Below are positions 10,900 through 22,991 of a DNA stretch of 64,000 bases, one piece after another (position 1 is the stretch's first letter; every line of letters begins with the position of its first letter). A program made the position numbers and the translations under genes. The DNA is from Hibiscus mutabilis. Lineage: Eukaryota > Streptophyta > Magnoliopsida > Malvales > Malvaceae. Where the stretch lies: the NCBI GenBank assembly GCA_019671005.1, contig CM033718.1, positions 22,448,014 to 22,512,013 of the forward strand. Reading direction: 5' to 3'. Under the pieces are notes generated by a model that worked only from the letters and a program-made list of their open reading frames with translations, did no database searches and had not been told where the DNA came from.

Positions 10900-12877
10900 T
10901 TCAGAATCATCGTCGACACAATCATGAAGTTCAGTAGTGTCTTCTGCCAAGAGCTGTATTTTCTGGGAAACTCATTGCATCCGAACCATCCATTGCGCTA
11001 ACTCATGTTCTTGTCTCCAAATGGTGTAGGCAACGAAATATAGTTGTTCCAAACTCAGCATCAGGCGTACTTGAATTGCTCCCCTAAAGCTTGCCACATG
11101 ATCTTTGAGCTGCTGAACCTCAGTTTCCAACTCTTCGATACAAACCCCTAAAGCCTGGTTTTCCAAATTACTTATTTTTAATTTTCTAGTAGAACTTTTG
11201 TGCTTGAAAAGAGACTTCTCCAGACACTTAACCTGATCCTTCAAGGCTTCATTGTGGCGACGTTCTTTCTTGAGCTGTCTAGATTGAGAAGTGTGCAGGT
11301 TCTTCATTTCTTGTGTTAAAGTGAGCACCTGGTCCATGTTATCACAATACATCCTCTTATAATTCCCGGCTCTCGATCTCTCCTCCCTGAGTCAGAACTC
11401 TAACTCTTCGCCTGATCCACCTTCCACAACTCTTTTGCTTTTGTTTAGCCTTTTAATTTTCTGAATCTCTTCCTTTTCTAACTTGAGCTCAAGTTCCAAT
11501 TCATTCATCCTTTTTCCTTTGTAGACCTTTAACCATTCCTTCAAACTGTATCTTCTCCAACTCAAAATTAAAATTTTCTTGGCGGGCTTTCTCTTCGAGC
11601 TTGAGATACCTCTCTTGCTCATCTTCAAGTTGTTTTCTCATCAACTCAGCCCCGGTAGGAAGTGTGGCCAACCACTATTCCATCAACCACTTTCTATTGG
11701 GATTCAATAGGGGAACATATCATTGAAACAACTGAATCTCCATGCCTCGTACATGAGAGTGCTCATGTGGGTAGTATTCATGACTCTGGCTCATCTCACA
11801 TTATTCCAAGCCGAAGAAACATTGTACACCACTGCCTTGTAGCCCTTTTCCTTCTCATAATTCATATTGAACTCATTCAAACCCTTGGTAGCCGGTACAA
11901 ATTGCTTCGAGCCATACTGTCTCAAAACCAGAAGAGGTGCATAAGTAGCGTGCCCCAAAGTCCAAGTAACAGCACCCAAGAGTGTATCTCGCACCTATAG
12001 AGGATACTCCTTGCAGAAATCCATGGAGCCCTCCATACTATATCTTCCTCTTTTAGGTTGCAAAGAACATCCACCTAAACTTCTTCAGATCTTCGGGTGG
12101 GCCAATCTTCCTTTCTTAGGAATTCTTCTAATGGTGAGAAACTGCCATTGTAGAGAGGCTTTGAGAAGTTAGCATCCGACCATAGGTGACTATAGAACTA
12201 TACCTTCAAAAGCTGTGAGCAACTATAGAAACGACCCCCTCCAAGCTCCCAGCAAAAACCTCATAGATCAGAAAGTTTCGGCTAAAATCACAGCGGATTG
12301 GTCCCGCCACTAAAACGGTCAAACAGGTCCAACACTGTCGGATCAATTAGCCCTCTTGCCCAGGGAAAAAACACTAACCCATAAATTAACAACTCAGCCT
12401 ACCGGGTGTATTGAAGCTAGGGCTAGAATTCCTTCCCACTTGAGATATTCCATATTGTTCCAAGTAGTACCTGAAGTTTGACCCAAAATTCCAACATATC
12501 CGAGAATCTCTTGAGCTTGCCTCAAAAAGCTTTGTTCTTACTAGGCTTCGAGTATACCCGAGTTTCATCAACCTTCTCATAGTTTAAAAGGTCTTGATAT
12601 TCCTCAATCGTAAGAGTTAAATCAAAGTTACTGATCGTGAAATAACTATAGGCGGGATTCCAGAACCTACCAAGGCTTGTAATAGTGCCTGATATACTAG
12701 AACATCTAACAAACATGCAATGTCACCATATTCTCTACTGAAAGTGCACCTTGTTTCCAAGTCCCAACTATTCCACACTGTCTTCAGCCCGGAAGTGTCG
12801 TTGTATTCTGTATTCATAAATGTCTCTATTGCCAATGTTGATCTGAACCTGATAGGGATATTGTCTCTCTCGTGCAA
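10900..12877 (-). pseudogene. ORF1 of Ogre copy 1: DUF7745-like (plant-mobile-related) domain plus coiled coil
   Basis: Tat/Ogre elements have an ORF of unknown function upstream of gag. Here the first part encodes EYGDIACLLDVLVYQALLQALV (12617-12877), then in another frame RFWNPAYSYFTISNFDLTLTIEEYQDLL (12522-12716). This resembles the DUF7745 / plant mobile domain signature (FWDP...FTFG...LTPTIEEY). After a middle section (11791-11994) come two strongly charged, heptad-like segments (11392-11628 and 10972-11352; LKKERRHNEALKDQVKCLEKSL), probably coiled coil. A frameshift near 12665 and several stops disable it. Confidence 0.7.
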
Positions 12878-13670
12878 CTGCTCCCTTTTGGACTATATTT
12901 GTACGTCGGAGTTATTTTCATCATTACTACAAACTAGATCTCACATCAATCTAATCTTTAACTTCAGACTATTTCCAACTCAATATGTTCTTTATGATAT
13001 GACTAAAATATGCAAAACAAAAGAGCAACAAGGGAAAAAAAGAAAAGGGAGGGGTTAGTCATGAGATAAAAACACGAAAGCGAGAGAAGATAAACATAAA
13101 CAATTTACACAAAGAAAGAACCCTAACCACATGAATTCTAGTTCGCTAAGGTTATCCGCTTGGCTCTAATAGGGGTGGGTTTATTAAATTCTCACACATG
13201 GGTTCAGTTCTAATTGAGGGTACTCGAACCTATCTTATTGCCTACTAAGGCAACAAAAACCCCAATTCTGACCCATTATAAGCTTGCAAATTGGTTTCGA
13301 TTCGAGGGAAAGAACGAGCTAATGACGTGAAGGGCTTCTTACCTGTCAAAAGGCATGGATTTCGGGAGTAAATTACTGACCCGTAGAGGGCTACTCACAT
13401 GGGTATGTGGCGTTTCACTCCCACTTAAGGAAATGAGCTCGGGTATAAAGCTTAATGATATGATGCAACACATGTCGGTGACTAATTAGAAATTAAATAA
13501 AGAATTAATTCGAGGACCACCAATTATCAAAGCTCCTGCAATCTCGATCACATTTTCATGGAAGAATCATCCTGGTTAAAATCAATTAAAATCCCAATAA
13601 TTTTCATTATTTAAAAGCAACAATTTTTTTCTTTGGCCTAACTCTCTTTTGTTTTGTAAAAACAAAAAAG
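12878..13670 (-). other. Leader (5' UTR) of Ogre copy 1
   Basis: Between ORF1 and the primer binding site. No conserved reading frame on either strand. The 112-residue plus-strand ORF at 12720-13058 is antisense to ORF1 and leader and is not supported. Confidence 0.5.
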
Positions 13671-13688
13671 TCCCCAGTAGAGTCGTCA
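13671..13688 (-). other. Primer binding site of Ogre copy 1
   Basis: The minus strand reads TGACGACTCTACTGGGGA, 3 nt inside the 5' LTR. It is close to the TGGCGACTCYRCTGGGGA motif I recall for Tat/Ogre elements (tRNA-Arg type from memory), with an A at the second G of TGG. Confidence 0.7.
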
Positions 13689-13691
13689 AGC

Positions 13692-16600
13692 TGTATCGAC
13701 CTTTTTTAAAGGACAATCGTGTGGATCGTACATAAATTCGGCACTACGAATTATCCCCTAAATCATTATTGAAAATATTTTAAAAGAATGTGGACTTCTT
13801 TCGGAAAACCTTATTTTTTTGAAAAACAATGAAAACTTGGAGTCACCATCGGCCACTTGGGTAAGGTAGGCCGGACACCATGAGAAACCAGAGATTCATT
13901 GTGAAAGGTCCCGATAGTTGGTTACGCTTGGGGAAGGATTAGCACCCCCATCACGCTCGAAAATCGGTACCAAAATATTTGTTGCTTTTAAAAGGATGAA
14001 AATCATTGAAATTTATATTGAATTCAATTCGGAGTTCTTAAGTGAAAATTAACCTTAATTACACGAGCTTTATCGAATTGGTGGATTCAAATTACTTGGA
14101 CATTTAATTAATAAAGTTGACGATATATCGGACCATAGATTAAACTACCGACATCGAATAAGCCTAACTGTATTGTTAATTTACGGTTCGACTTCCGTAC
14201 GTCACTTTTATGCATGATGCAAGCATTTAAGTATGATGTGATGATTTTGTCAATTCTTAATCCATTTACCTCAAGATGGTAAGGATTAATCCGAATATTT
14301 GGTCAACATCCTTTAAGCTCGGGCTGTTACGACACAAATATTGGAATTAATAAGTACCTCATTTTTACGATTTAGATTAATTAAGAATGCAATTAAAATT
14401 AAAGGTTATATGAATGACAATTAAAAATGGATTTCATAGAAAAAGTTTAAAATTACATGCAAAAGCCCACCCGAAGTCCTAACCTAAATAGGATCAAGTT
14501 ATGGAGAGCCCAATTAGTGATCTACTTATTAACTAAATGATTCTAATATTTAATTCTAAATTAATTAGCCCTAAGAGACTAGAAACTCTAACAAATTATG
14601 ATAATTAATTTAAAATTTACTGTCGATCTAAGCTTGAAGTTAATTTTACCCCTAAGTAATTAAGAAATGTCCAATCAACTTAATGAATTTAACATTCACT
14701 CCAATGAGCCAAGGGTAAATTTAAATTCACTAAATTAATTCGAACCTTAGTCTAACTGAGGCTCTAAAAGAACTAATCCTAAATTAATCTAATTAATTTA
14801 AGGATCGTGCCCTATGAGACGAACACACGATCCTAAACTAATTAAATTAATCTGCCTAATTCTATCCTAAAACTAACCTAACATGCCCAAAGCCCCTTAA
14901 GCTAAACCTATTCTAAAAAGCATACATAAGTATAACAAATATTATAATCATATATTGCCAACTATAAAAATATACATTATAGATTCAAAACTATAATATA
15001 TGTATTAAAAATTATGTATTATACATATTATAAATCTTATATTCTGTACATTTGAAACCTTGTATTATATATATATATATTAAGAAACATTGTATTATAA
15101 AAACCTTGTTATATTTATATGTTACAAAATATTATTATATTATATATATCGTTATGACAAAATTATATTATATATTATTTTAAAAAAACTATGTTATATA
15201 TATATTTTTTTCAAAGAGAAAAAAAAAACTATATGTTATATGTCAAAAAAAAACTACATAAAATATGTATTATATATAAAACATATATTATGTACATTGT
15301 AAGAAAATAACATACATATATATATAAATATAACTATATCTATATCTAAGCTATATATTACATATATGTAAAACATATAATATATACATTAAAATCGTAT
15401 ATTACATAATATACATATACATATTATATATACATTTAAAACTATATATTACGTATATTATAAGAAACCTTAGTATATATATATATATATATATATTATA
15501 AAAGACCTTATATTACGTGTATATATATATATATTAAAACCCTATCATATATATATATCATACGTTATATAAACTATACTACATATATATTAACACCATA
15601 TATTATAATGTATACAATTACATGGAAACCATATATTATATACAACATGTATTACGAACTAATATGTAACGTATATACCTCAAACCACTAAATATTTATA
15701 CATCTAATCGAGCATCTAAATACGAACAAATAAAACATATAAAGATTGAAATTAAACAAGAATAAAATAAACAAATGCATGATAAATGGGGACTAAATCG
15801 AATAAATTGAAAATCGAGGGCCAAAATTAAAAACCTTTAAACTGGTTAAAGAGGGACGAAATTAAAAACAATAAAAATAATTTCAGGGACCTGGGGTGTA
15901 ATTTACAAAGGCAGAATGGCTTACTCTTGTAATTAGCCCATAAAGGGACTAATATCGTGATTTGCCCATGCAAAAGGACCGCGGGCGTGATTATTTTAGG
16001 GCATAGGTCCTTAAAATGCAATTAACATATTTTTAAAATCATAAAATACTATATAACCCCCTTTTAGATGAAATCAGGCCTTTTCGCCATTTTTGGTTTA
16101 TAATACCCCTAAATCCTCTAAAATTCTAGGGATTAGACCTAGATTCTGGCTGATGACCGTCGTTTCGGCCGCCGCTCGCTGGCAAACGACGAACCCTAAA
16201 ATCCACCAAAACACCCATTGTCTCAAGCTAAACCTTAATTCAAAATTGGTTTTTGCAAAATCAACCCCTTTGTCCGTTAAAAACCCAAAAACCGAGACCA
16301 AAAAAGAAATCTAATGCTCAAAACTCCCACTCCAAAATCACTCATCGGCATTTATCTTCCCACCAATTCACCATTGGACGGTCTCGGGAGACCGTGAGGC
16401 TTATCACCGACGAGGGAAGCACGACGGCACAAGGGGAAACCCTAAACTCTTGTTTTTTCTTTTTATTATGCATACTTTGAATATGACAGAATAGGGAGAA
16501 AATACCTTGAAAGGCTTTTGATTTTTTTTGTATTGATCTGGAATATTTTCCCCTGTCCGAGAACTAAAGGTTACAAATGTTTGATTACCATCTTATATCT

Positions 16601-17532
16601 GATTTTTGTTTACATACTTAAGCAAACTTTAAAAGAAATCATTGTGGTTGATTTTTAAACTAACATGCCCTCTCTTTTATGTTTTTGGTCTGCTTGGTGG
16701 TTGAGAGCCGGCAAGAGGACGCGGGATTGTCGGCGATGACGAGGACCTTTTTCTAAACCTAAATCAACGGCCTAGATTTTCTTGGAAATGAACGGCCCTG
16801 ATGGCATCTGATGAGTGACGTGGCAGCATCGAATGGAGACACGTGGCATGCGAGGAACTGATGAGTCTCGGCGTGCATCGCACGCGCGCGTGAGAAGCCG
16901 GGGAGTCCGAGCGTGCATCACACGCGCAATCTGAAGGGGTGCCTAGCTTCAATCTGGATCATTGGATCTATATCCAGATAGATCCAATGGCTCTCCCTTG
17001 GCTGCACATAAGAAAGGGATATCAGATTAGGGTTTTGGTTATTTAGGGCCTTACTGGGCCATTTAATAAGTAATATGTTTTTGGGTTATGAATTGTAATG
17101 GGACTTTTATTAATAAACATGGGCTTTTATTTAATTGTTATACATATATATATATATTTTAATTAGCCTTTTCTGATATATTTTAGTTTAATAATAATAA
17201 CGCATACACATACGATAATGCACACAATATGTATACTCACATACATACGCAATAATACGTACGTGCATGCAAGCAACACATACATATAATATACATGCAA
17301 CCATGCATTACATAAAATATTGGCAAACGTACACATATATGTTCATAAACACCAATATAGTAGACACATACTTAGTATACATATAATAACACACATGTGC
17401 ATAATACCTATACATATAATACAACCACTTAGCATCATTATTTTATTATCACATAATAGTATATATATATATATAAACCCATTATTGAAAATATAAAAAA
17501 ACGGGTCAACCCGGACAAAATTAGTGATTACA
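13692..17532 (-). repeat. 5' LTR of Ogre copy 1 (3841 bp)
   Basis: On the minus strand it starts TGTAATCAC (17532) and ends GTCGATACA (13692), giving TG...CA termini. The outer 1.7 kb matches 1-1689, and the first 170 bp (plus-strand view) matches the start of Ogre copy 2 at 46807. It contains an AT-rich repeat block at 14935-15690. No coding region is supported; small ORFs at 16093-16480 also occur in the other LTR and reflect shared repeat sequence. Confidence 0.88.
14935..15690. repeat. AT-rich degenerate tandem repeat block in the Ogre LTR
   Basis: About 750 bp with recurring variants of AACC(T)TATATTATA followed by TA runs, spaced roughly 40-60 bp. The ORF at 15090-15302 (Lys/Tyr/Ile only) is a compositional artefact. 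Confidence 0.65.
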
Positions 17533-17537
17533 GACAC

Positions 17538-17794
17538 TCAAATCTCTTCCTCTTAAAAACCTAAAATTTCCTTTCTCTCGCCCCTCCAACAGCGATGCCG
17601 CTAATACCGGCGAGCTTTTCTCGACGAGATAAACATAATTGCGGTAGAAGTGTCGACAACGGATAGTCGGATCTTGGCAGATCAAAGTTAAAAAATTGAA
17701 GAGGGAAGTCTAATAACTTATTATCCCTCCTAATGTTTAATCCTAATTTGTCCTTGGCTTCTTGAACCAATTTGTGTATGTGTCATGTAATACG
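17538..17794. other. Flank between Ogre copy 1 and a SINE
   Basis: Unique-looking sequence. The minus-strand ORF at 17561-17770 is not recognised and has no context support. Confidence 0.4.
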
Positions 17795-17806
17795 CACCAT
17801 GTGTTT

Positions 17807-17914
17807 CTTTTTTTTTATTAAATAGTGATGTATTACATTCTCATGCCAAGATCCGAATTCATACAAGATGTAACAAGATAAGCATCTTTAGCCACTAGAC
17901 TAATTAGTGGATAT
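17807..17914 (-). mobile_element. tRNA-derived SINE with imperfect 12-bp TSD
   Basis: On the minus strand it starts near TAGTCTAGTGGCTAA (resembles the pol III A box), has GAATTCGGATCTTGG about 45 bp later (B-box-like) and ends in an A-rich tail (T-run at 17807-17820 on plus). Flanks are CACCATGTGTTT (17795-17806) and CATCATGCGTTT (17915-17926), 10 of 12 identical. Size (108 bp) and structure fit a short plant SINE; family not identified. Confidence 0.6.
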
Positions 17915-17926
17915 CATCATGCGTTT

Positions 17927-18261
17927 ATTTTTTGACATTGCAACTTTAACTTTTTATCAAATATATTTTATTCGTTTTTTAAAATTGATTTAACCAAAAT
18001 TTTAAATTAGATTTTATAAATATGAAGATGATCAGTTGTTAATAACTTGCAATTTATGTTCATCCGTTGTTGATCTTTTGGAGATCAACATTGTCTTATT
18101 TATTATTTTACCCCTTTTTTGTTTTGTCTACATATAGGAAGGTTCATTTTTCATTTTACAGACATCTGCTTTCTCTAATTTTCTCTCCTCCCTTTTCTAT
18201 CATCCTCTTCTTAAGAAAAGAGTAGTTATATTTGATTTTAATCTTCTTTACTTAGGTGTAT
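17927..18261. other. Intergenic, nothing recognised
   Basis: AT-rich, no ORF, no repeat boundary seen. Confidence 0.4.
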
Positions 18262-18270
18262 AATATGTAA

Positions 18271-18575
18271 CGCAATTTTCAATTAATATCTTTTTTTATT
18301 ATTTAATTAAAAGAATAATCATCATCTAAGATTATTTGAAAAAATATCCCTAAATCGTCCACGTAAAGCGAACTCGTTTTTTACAGGATGCGAGTTTCGT
18401 GTTGAATAAGTTGGTAAAAAAAATTAATTTATCACATTTTTTAACATAGAACTCGCTTTTTATAGAACGAGTGTTTATCTTACGTAGTCTGATAATGAGT
18501 TATTTTCTAAATAATTTTAAATGGTAGTTATTTTTCTAATTAATTAAATAAAGGGTATATTCATTTAAAATTGCC
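18271..18575. mobile_element. Mutator-type MITE (305 bp), related to the MULE at 29445
   Basis: The terminal inverted repeats extend for about 90 bp: left CGCAATTTTCAATTAATATC, right (reverse complement) GGCAATTTTAAATGAATATA. Flanking 9-bp TSDs are AATATGTAA (18262-18270) and GATATGTAA (18576-18584), 8 of 9 identical. The ends and the internal GAACTCG / CGAGT inverted words resemble the termini of the larger element at 29445-33816, so it is probably a non-autonomous relative. Confidence 0.7.
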
Positions 18576-18584
18576 GATATGTAA

Positions 18585-19170
18585 GCTCTTATGTTATTCT
18601 AGGGGCGACGCCTATTATACGATTTCACTGAGCAAAGAGAAATCTCTTCTAATGCCGTGGTTCACACAACTGACATAAGCATAGAAGGGGTAAAACAGTT
18701 TATTTTAAGCAAATTATTAATGTTTTTGACGGTCAAATATCAGTTGATTTGTAGTGACGTTTATAATTGTAATTTATTTTTTAATGCATCTTAAAACACT
18801 TCAATTTTTTGTTGAAAGTTTTAATTATTATTGTTCGAACGAATACAATATGTGCAAAAAAATTGGCAAAAATTTTAATTATTACAAAATTTTAATATTT
18901 TAATTAATTATATATAATTAAATTTTGCAAGATACTCCTTGTTATGGATTTTAAAAAATCAATTAGATATTTTTATATAACTTTTTTTCCTTGTTTAAGA
19001 TTTCATCTTATTCTTGATCAGGGAGCAAAGATTTATTTATCATGATGTGTTCTTTTCCGTCGTCACTAGAAAGTTAGTCGTCCATCTATCAGGGCTCAAA
19101 GCTCTCATTTAGGTTATTAATCTAAAATATCCTTAGAGGGCTAGACGTTCATCTATCTTGACACATGATC
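18585..19170. other. Intergenic, nothing recognised
   Basis: AT-rich sequence without supported ORFs or element termini. Confidence 0.4.
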
Positions 19171-19178
19171 TTAACAGT

Positions 19179-19615
19179 GGAGGTGTATATAGTTCGGTTT
19201 GGTATTTTTTTTAATAATTCATCGATTTTTTATTCGATTAACCTCGATTTTTAATTTCCTATTTGAACCTTAAATTTTGTATTTTATTTTGATAAAATAA
19301 TTTTATTTGATGACTTTCAAATATTTGGTAAAGTTTTAAAGTAGTTTTCAAAGATATTTCTTAAAAAATGATATTCAAGTAAATAAAAACAATTAATAAT
19401 ATACATATAATATTTTAATGTTATTTCACTATTTTTAAGTATATAATACTTATTTTTATATTATAAAATATTTAAAATTAATTAAAATTAAAATTTGATT
19501 CGATTATCTAAACTTGTGAAATATAAATTGTCTAAAGACTTCGGTTTGGATAGGTTTTTAATTTCTGATTATAATGTTATTTTGCTCGTTTATTATAATT
19601 TAAACCACTTTCTAT

Positions 19616-19647
<32 letters not shown>

Positions 19648-19808
19648 TTCTTCATATGCAATATACATATATCATGGAAAGTTGAAGCACTCAACTCGAA
19701 CTTGAAAACTGATTCACTAACTACTAAAAGATTCGAGTAATTTGAAGTTTTATTTTATAACTCGGATTTTATTTGAATTTTTTTTTTCGAATCGAGTTTT
19801 GTTCACTC
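19179..19808. mobile_element. hAT-type MITE (about 630 bp)
   Basis: Left end GGAGGTGTATATAGTTCGG, right end (reverse complement) GAGTGAACAAAACTCGATTCG. Flanks TTAACAGT (19171-19178) and TTAACATT (19809-19816) match 7 of 8, the hAT TSD length. Internal Cys-poor AT-rich DNA with a TA run at 19620-19650. Boundaries depend on the imperfect TSD. Confidence 0.5.
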
Positions 19809-19860
19809 TTAACATTAGATGAAAGTGAAAAAATAATTTCTCAGAAAGTTTGGTGCTTAG

Positions 19861-20367
19861 TAGGGGTGTTCATTGTCAGATATTGAATCCGATCTGATTC
19901 GATTTTTTGAATATTCGTATTTTCGGATCGATGATAGTGATCTGTATCCGATACGAAAAAAATCGGATATCGAATATCGGATATTTGAATATCCGAAAAT
20001 ATAATTTGATTTAACTATTTTTTCGAATTTGAAAGTCGTATTTATGAAATTTTTGAAAATTTGAATATAACAAGCTAACAAATGGCTAAATATAACAAGA
20101 TTCGCATATATAAAAATTTTAAATTTTTTTAATTTTCGGATATAACAAGCACCAAATTGTTAAATATAATAAAATTAATATTCATGAAATTTTAAATTTT
20201 TGAATCTTCGGATTTTCAGATAATCTGAAACTTAAAATATAGCGATCCGTATTCAATCCGAAAATTTAAAATCGAATATCCGATCCGAAAATAAAAAATC
20301 GAATCGGATATCTAATTTTCGAATCGGGTCAATAAATAATTGTATTGGATATTTTTGAACCCCTCCG
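19861..20367. mobile_element. hAT-type MITE (507 bp) with perfect 8-bp TSD
   Basis: Starts TAGGGGTGTTCA, ends (reverse complement) CGGAGGGGTTCA. GTGCTTAG flanks both sides (19853-19860 and 20368-20375). The interior repeats GGATATC/GAATATCCGAAAA words typical of TAGGGGTGTTCA-type non-autonomous elements. The 74-residue minus ORF inside is fortuitous. Confidence 0.75.
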
Positions 20368-20375
20368 GTGCTTAG

Positions 20376-20750
20376 TGGTCTTCGACGACGATCGATGATA
20401 GTCCATGCGGTGGACTTTGGTGTCATAATCTAGTTTGATCCTAGAAAGATGAGATAGTTTAGGGCTAGAGAAATAAAAACGAAAGAAAAAATATAAATGG
20501 AAACAAAAACAGATCTATGAAATGAAATGGATTAAATTGATTAAATGTATAAACGTGGAGGGCTATAGCAGTTATCATCCGAATTAAAACTGATATGTAT
20601 CTGTCAATAGATCACCTGATTAATCAAAGTGAAACATTAGTGATTTGATTGACAAATTATTTTATCTAGTGACTGACATAGAATAGATTTCATAGTGTAG
20701 TGATTAAATAGTAGTTTACCCAAGATAGACACTGTTCTTTTACATAATCG
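20376..20750. other. Upstream region of the coiled-coil gene
   Basis: Non-coding; presumed promoter area of the gene at 20750-23000. No unambiguous TATA box chosen. Confidence 0.4.
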
Positions 20751-21493
20751 TTTGTTGGAACGAAGACGGACAGAATTATCTTCTGCAGTCAACAATCCTA
20801 TATTTCTAAGTTTCTCTTTTCTTCTGCATTTCACTCTCAGGCCTTTGCAATCCCAAAAAGGAGAAGCAAAATTCTGTTTGGGTTTGTCTTACATTGCCTT
20901 CCATTTTTATTTAAAAAAAAAACTGTGGATTTTTTACGATCTCTTTATGGTTGTAAATTTTATTTGTTATCATTTCTGCTCAATTGCTGGAATTGATTTT
21001 TTTATTGGTGTGTTTGAACAGCGAATTGGTAATTGGAATAGTGCTATTTCCGTTAGTTTTCTGGCTTATTTTCATGCCATTGTGGTTTGCTAGGGCTTTG
21101 TTCGTTCAGATCTTGGAATTTATTTTGTTCTTTTTCTTTTCTGCTTTGATGATCAAATTGTTGTCGTCAGATTCCTTACCTTTCAAGACAAAAAGGTTAG
21201 AATTAAAAAAAGAAAAGGAAATTGATGGTAGCTTAAATATGATCACCTGGCCGTTCTAATTTCATCCCAGGTTTAGAACACATTCTGTTGGTTGAGCATA
21301 TTATCACAATGGACATAAGATGTTCTGAGTTCTCTCATTGTATTTAACCAGCATAATGTGAATGAAATGGCTCAACTGAATGGGGCATTGTTATTGCCTG
21401 CCATTTGTTCCTTTTTGCAACACTTATGTGTTCTATTTGCATCTTTGTTGTTTGTGTTATGGTTGAGATTGTTGTCCCAACTTAGGAAACGAA
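20751..21493 (+). other. Probable 5' UTR with intron of the coiled-coil gene
   Basis: A splice acceptor-like CTTAG ends at 21485, eight bases before the ATG at 21494, preceded by T-rich sequence. This suggests a leader intron whose donor I cannot place. The two small plus ORFs here (20752-21093 and 20984-21259) are Phe/Leu-rich translations of T-rich intron-like DNA and are not supported as genes. Confidence 0.5.
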
Positions 21494-22991
21494 ATGGCAG
21501 CTGGGGAGGATATTGATTTGTCAGCATTGCAGTCTCAGCTAAGTGAAACTCACGAAATGTGGAACCAGGAAATTGAAAAACTTAAACGCCGGGTAGAGAT
21601 TTTGCACGACAAAATTACAGAGGCAAAGGCTTGCATACAGGGGTCAGAGGAGGAATCGAAGGAGGTAGATGTTCTTTGGTGAAGGGTGAAAACTACTGCA
21701 ACATTATTGACTTACTTGAAAGCAAGAGCAAGAGTAATGGCAGTTCCGGATTTAGCCCATAAGTCATGCGGAATCAAACTATTAGAAGGGGTGGGGCTTG
21801 CGGATAAGAAAGGTACACCGTTGTCTGGATGGTCAAGGAGCACTGATCTCTCTTCATTCGACTGTTTAGAAGAAGAAACCTGGCATGGAATTAGTAGACA
21901 ACAAGGTTCTTTGGATGAAAAAGATGGAGCTTATATTGGTGAATTAATCAAGTCTGTGCAAATGATAGCGGATGTAATGGAAATTCTTGTTAAGAGGGTC
22001 ATCATGGCAGAATCTGAAACTACAATTGAGAAAGAAAAAGTAACTTTGGGTCAAGAAGAAATTAGAAGAAAAGCATTCCAAATTGAGAATATGTCTTTGA
22101 AGTTAGAAGAGATGCAAAGTTTTGCTATGGGAACAAATAATATTCTTAATGAAATGAGGAAGAGGGTTGAGGACTTGGTTGAAGAAACTTCTAGACAGAG
22201 GCAACGGGCTACCGAAAACGAACAGGAGCTTTCTCGTGTAACGCGGGATTTTGAGTCTCTGAAATCTTATGTTAGCAGTCTCATTAGTGTTAGAGAAACT
22301 CTTCTTTCATCGGAGAAGCAATTTCAAACCATTGAAAAGCTCTTTGAGCGGTCAGTATAATCTTTAAGTTCTTTGATTTCCTTGATCATACATGTTCTTA
22401 AATGTTAAATATTTGTTCCATTCTCTGCATGCCAGCAAATAATATGAACTTTGTTCCTTTTGAGACGTCATATCAGACCATACAAATTATCATTTATATA
22501 CTTGTTGGTAAATTATGACCTGGATCTCTCATTGCACTCATTTCTTTTCTACCATCAGTAAAGTGTTTTTTAAGGTAGGTTCCTATTCCCACTCTGCTTT
22601 GTTCTGCCAAAGAACCCAATTTAGTCTACCCTGTTTTCTTTTGCCTTAAGTGTCGTTTTAGAGCTTATGTCAGTATAGGTAGGAACTTAACTGTAAGTGC
22701 ATGAGAGCTGCAGCTATTTCTGTACGTGCAAAACTGCATTTTGTATCTCAATAAGGGTGAATGTGCTGGGGAGTAGAGATATTCAACATTAGTTTTGCAT
22801 ATCTTTCTTGTGCCCCTGTTTCTTTAGTAATCTTCTTCATTATATTGTGAATTAGGCTAGTTGCCAAGACGACACAGCTAGAGAGTGAGAAAAAGCAGAA
22901 AGAGGATGAAGTTCAAAAACTTATGGAAGAGAATGTAAGGTTGACTGCACTTCTCGACAAGAAAGAAGCTCAGTTTTTGGCCATGAATTAA
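21494..22991 (+). CDS. Coiled-coil protein, CEP135-like family (Arabidopsis At2g37370 type), with an in-frame stop at codon 63
   Basis: Two coding exons: 21494-22350 and 22856-22991 (donor GT at 22351, acceptor AG at 22854-22855, TAA at 22989-22991). The protein begins MAAGEDIDLSALQSQLSETH and has a conserved middle (LTYLKARARVMAVPDLAHKSCGI, LEGVGLADKKGTPLSGWSR). Its C-terminal half is long-helix coiled coil (SVQMIADVMEILVKRV, LNEMRKRVEDLVEETSRQRQRA, LDKKEAQFLAMN), about 330 residues in all. I recall the family from plant proteins annotated as centrosomal-protein-135-like; the role is poorly known. Position 21680-21682 is TGA, probably from CGA. Downstream sequence stays conserved, so either the locus is a recent pseudogene or allele, or translation starts at the in-frame ATG 21737 (codon 82). 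Confidence 0.7.
21680..21682 (+). other. Premature TGA in the coiled-coil gene
   Basis: The frame reads VDVLW-stop-RVKTTATLL with conserved family sequence on both sides. A single C-to-T at a CpG would explain it. Splicing it out is unlikely because coding similarity is continuous. Confidence 0.7.

Larger units (their letters stand above)
1..17532 (-). mobile_element. Ogre/Tat-clade Ty3/gypsy LTR retrotransposon, copy 1 (left end cut by window)
   Basis: Read on the minus strand, the order is 5' LTR (13692-17532), primer binding site, leader, ORF1 with a DUF7745-like domain, gag, protease, RT, gypsy RNase H, second (archaeal-type) RNase H, integrase, 3' UTR repeats, polypurine tract, 3' LTR (1-1689, truncated by the window). 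A second RNase H, an extra ORF before gag and multi-kilobase LTRs are established hallmarks of the Tat/Ogre group. The coding region carries many stops and frameshifts, so the copy is not autonomous now. The base pairs right of the element are GACAC (17533-17537); the matching TSD on the left lies outside the window. By extrapolation the full element is about 19-20 kb. Confidence 0.9.

Noticed and set aside
15090..15302. 70-residue Lys/Tyr/Ile ORF
   Set aside because: Falls in the AT-rich LTR repeat block.
16093..16480. Small ORFs repeated at 257-600
   Set aside because: Both lie in the two LTRs of the same element; conservation reflects LTR duplication, not a gene.
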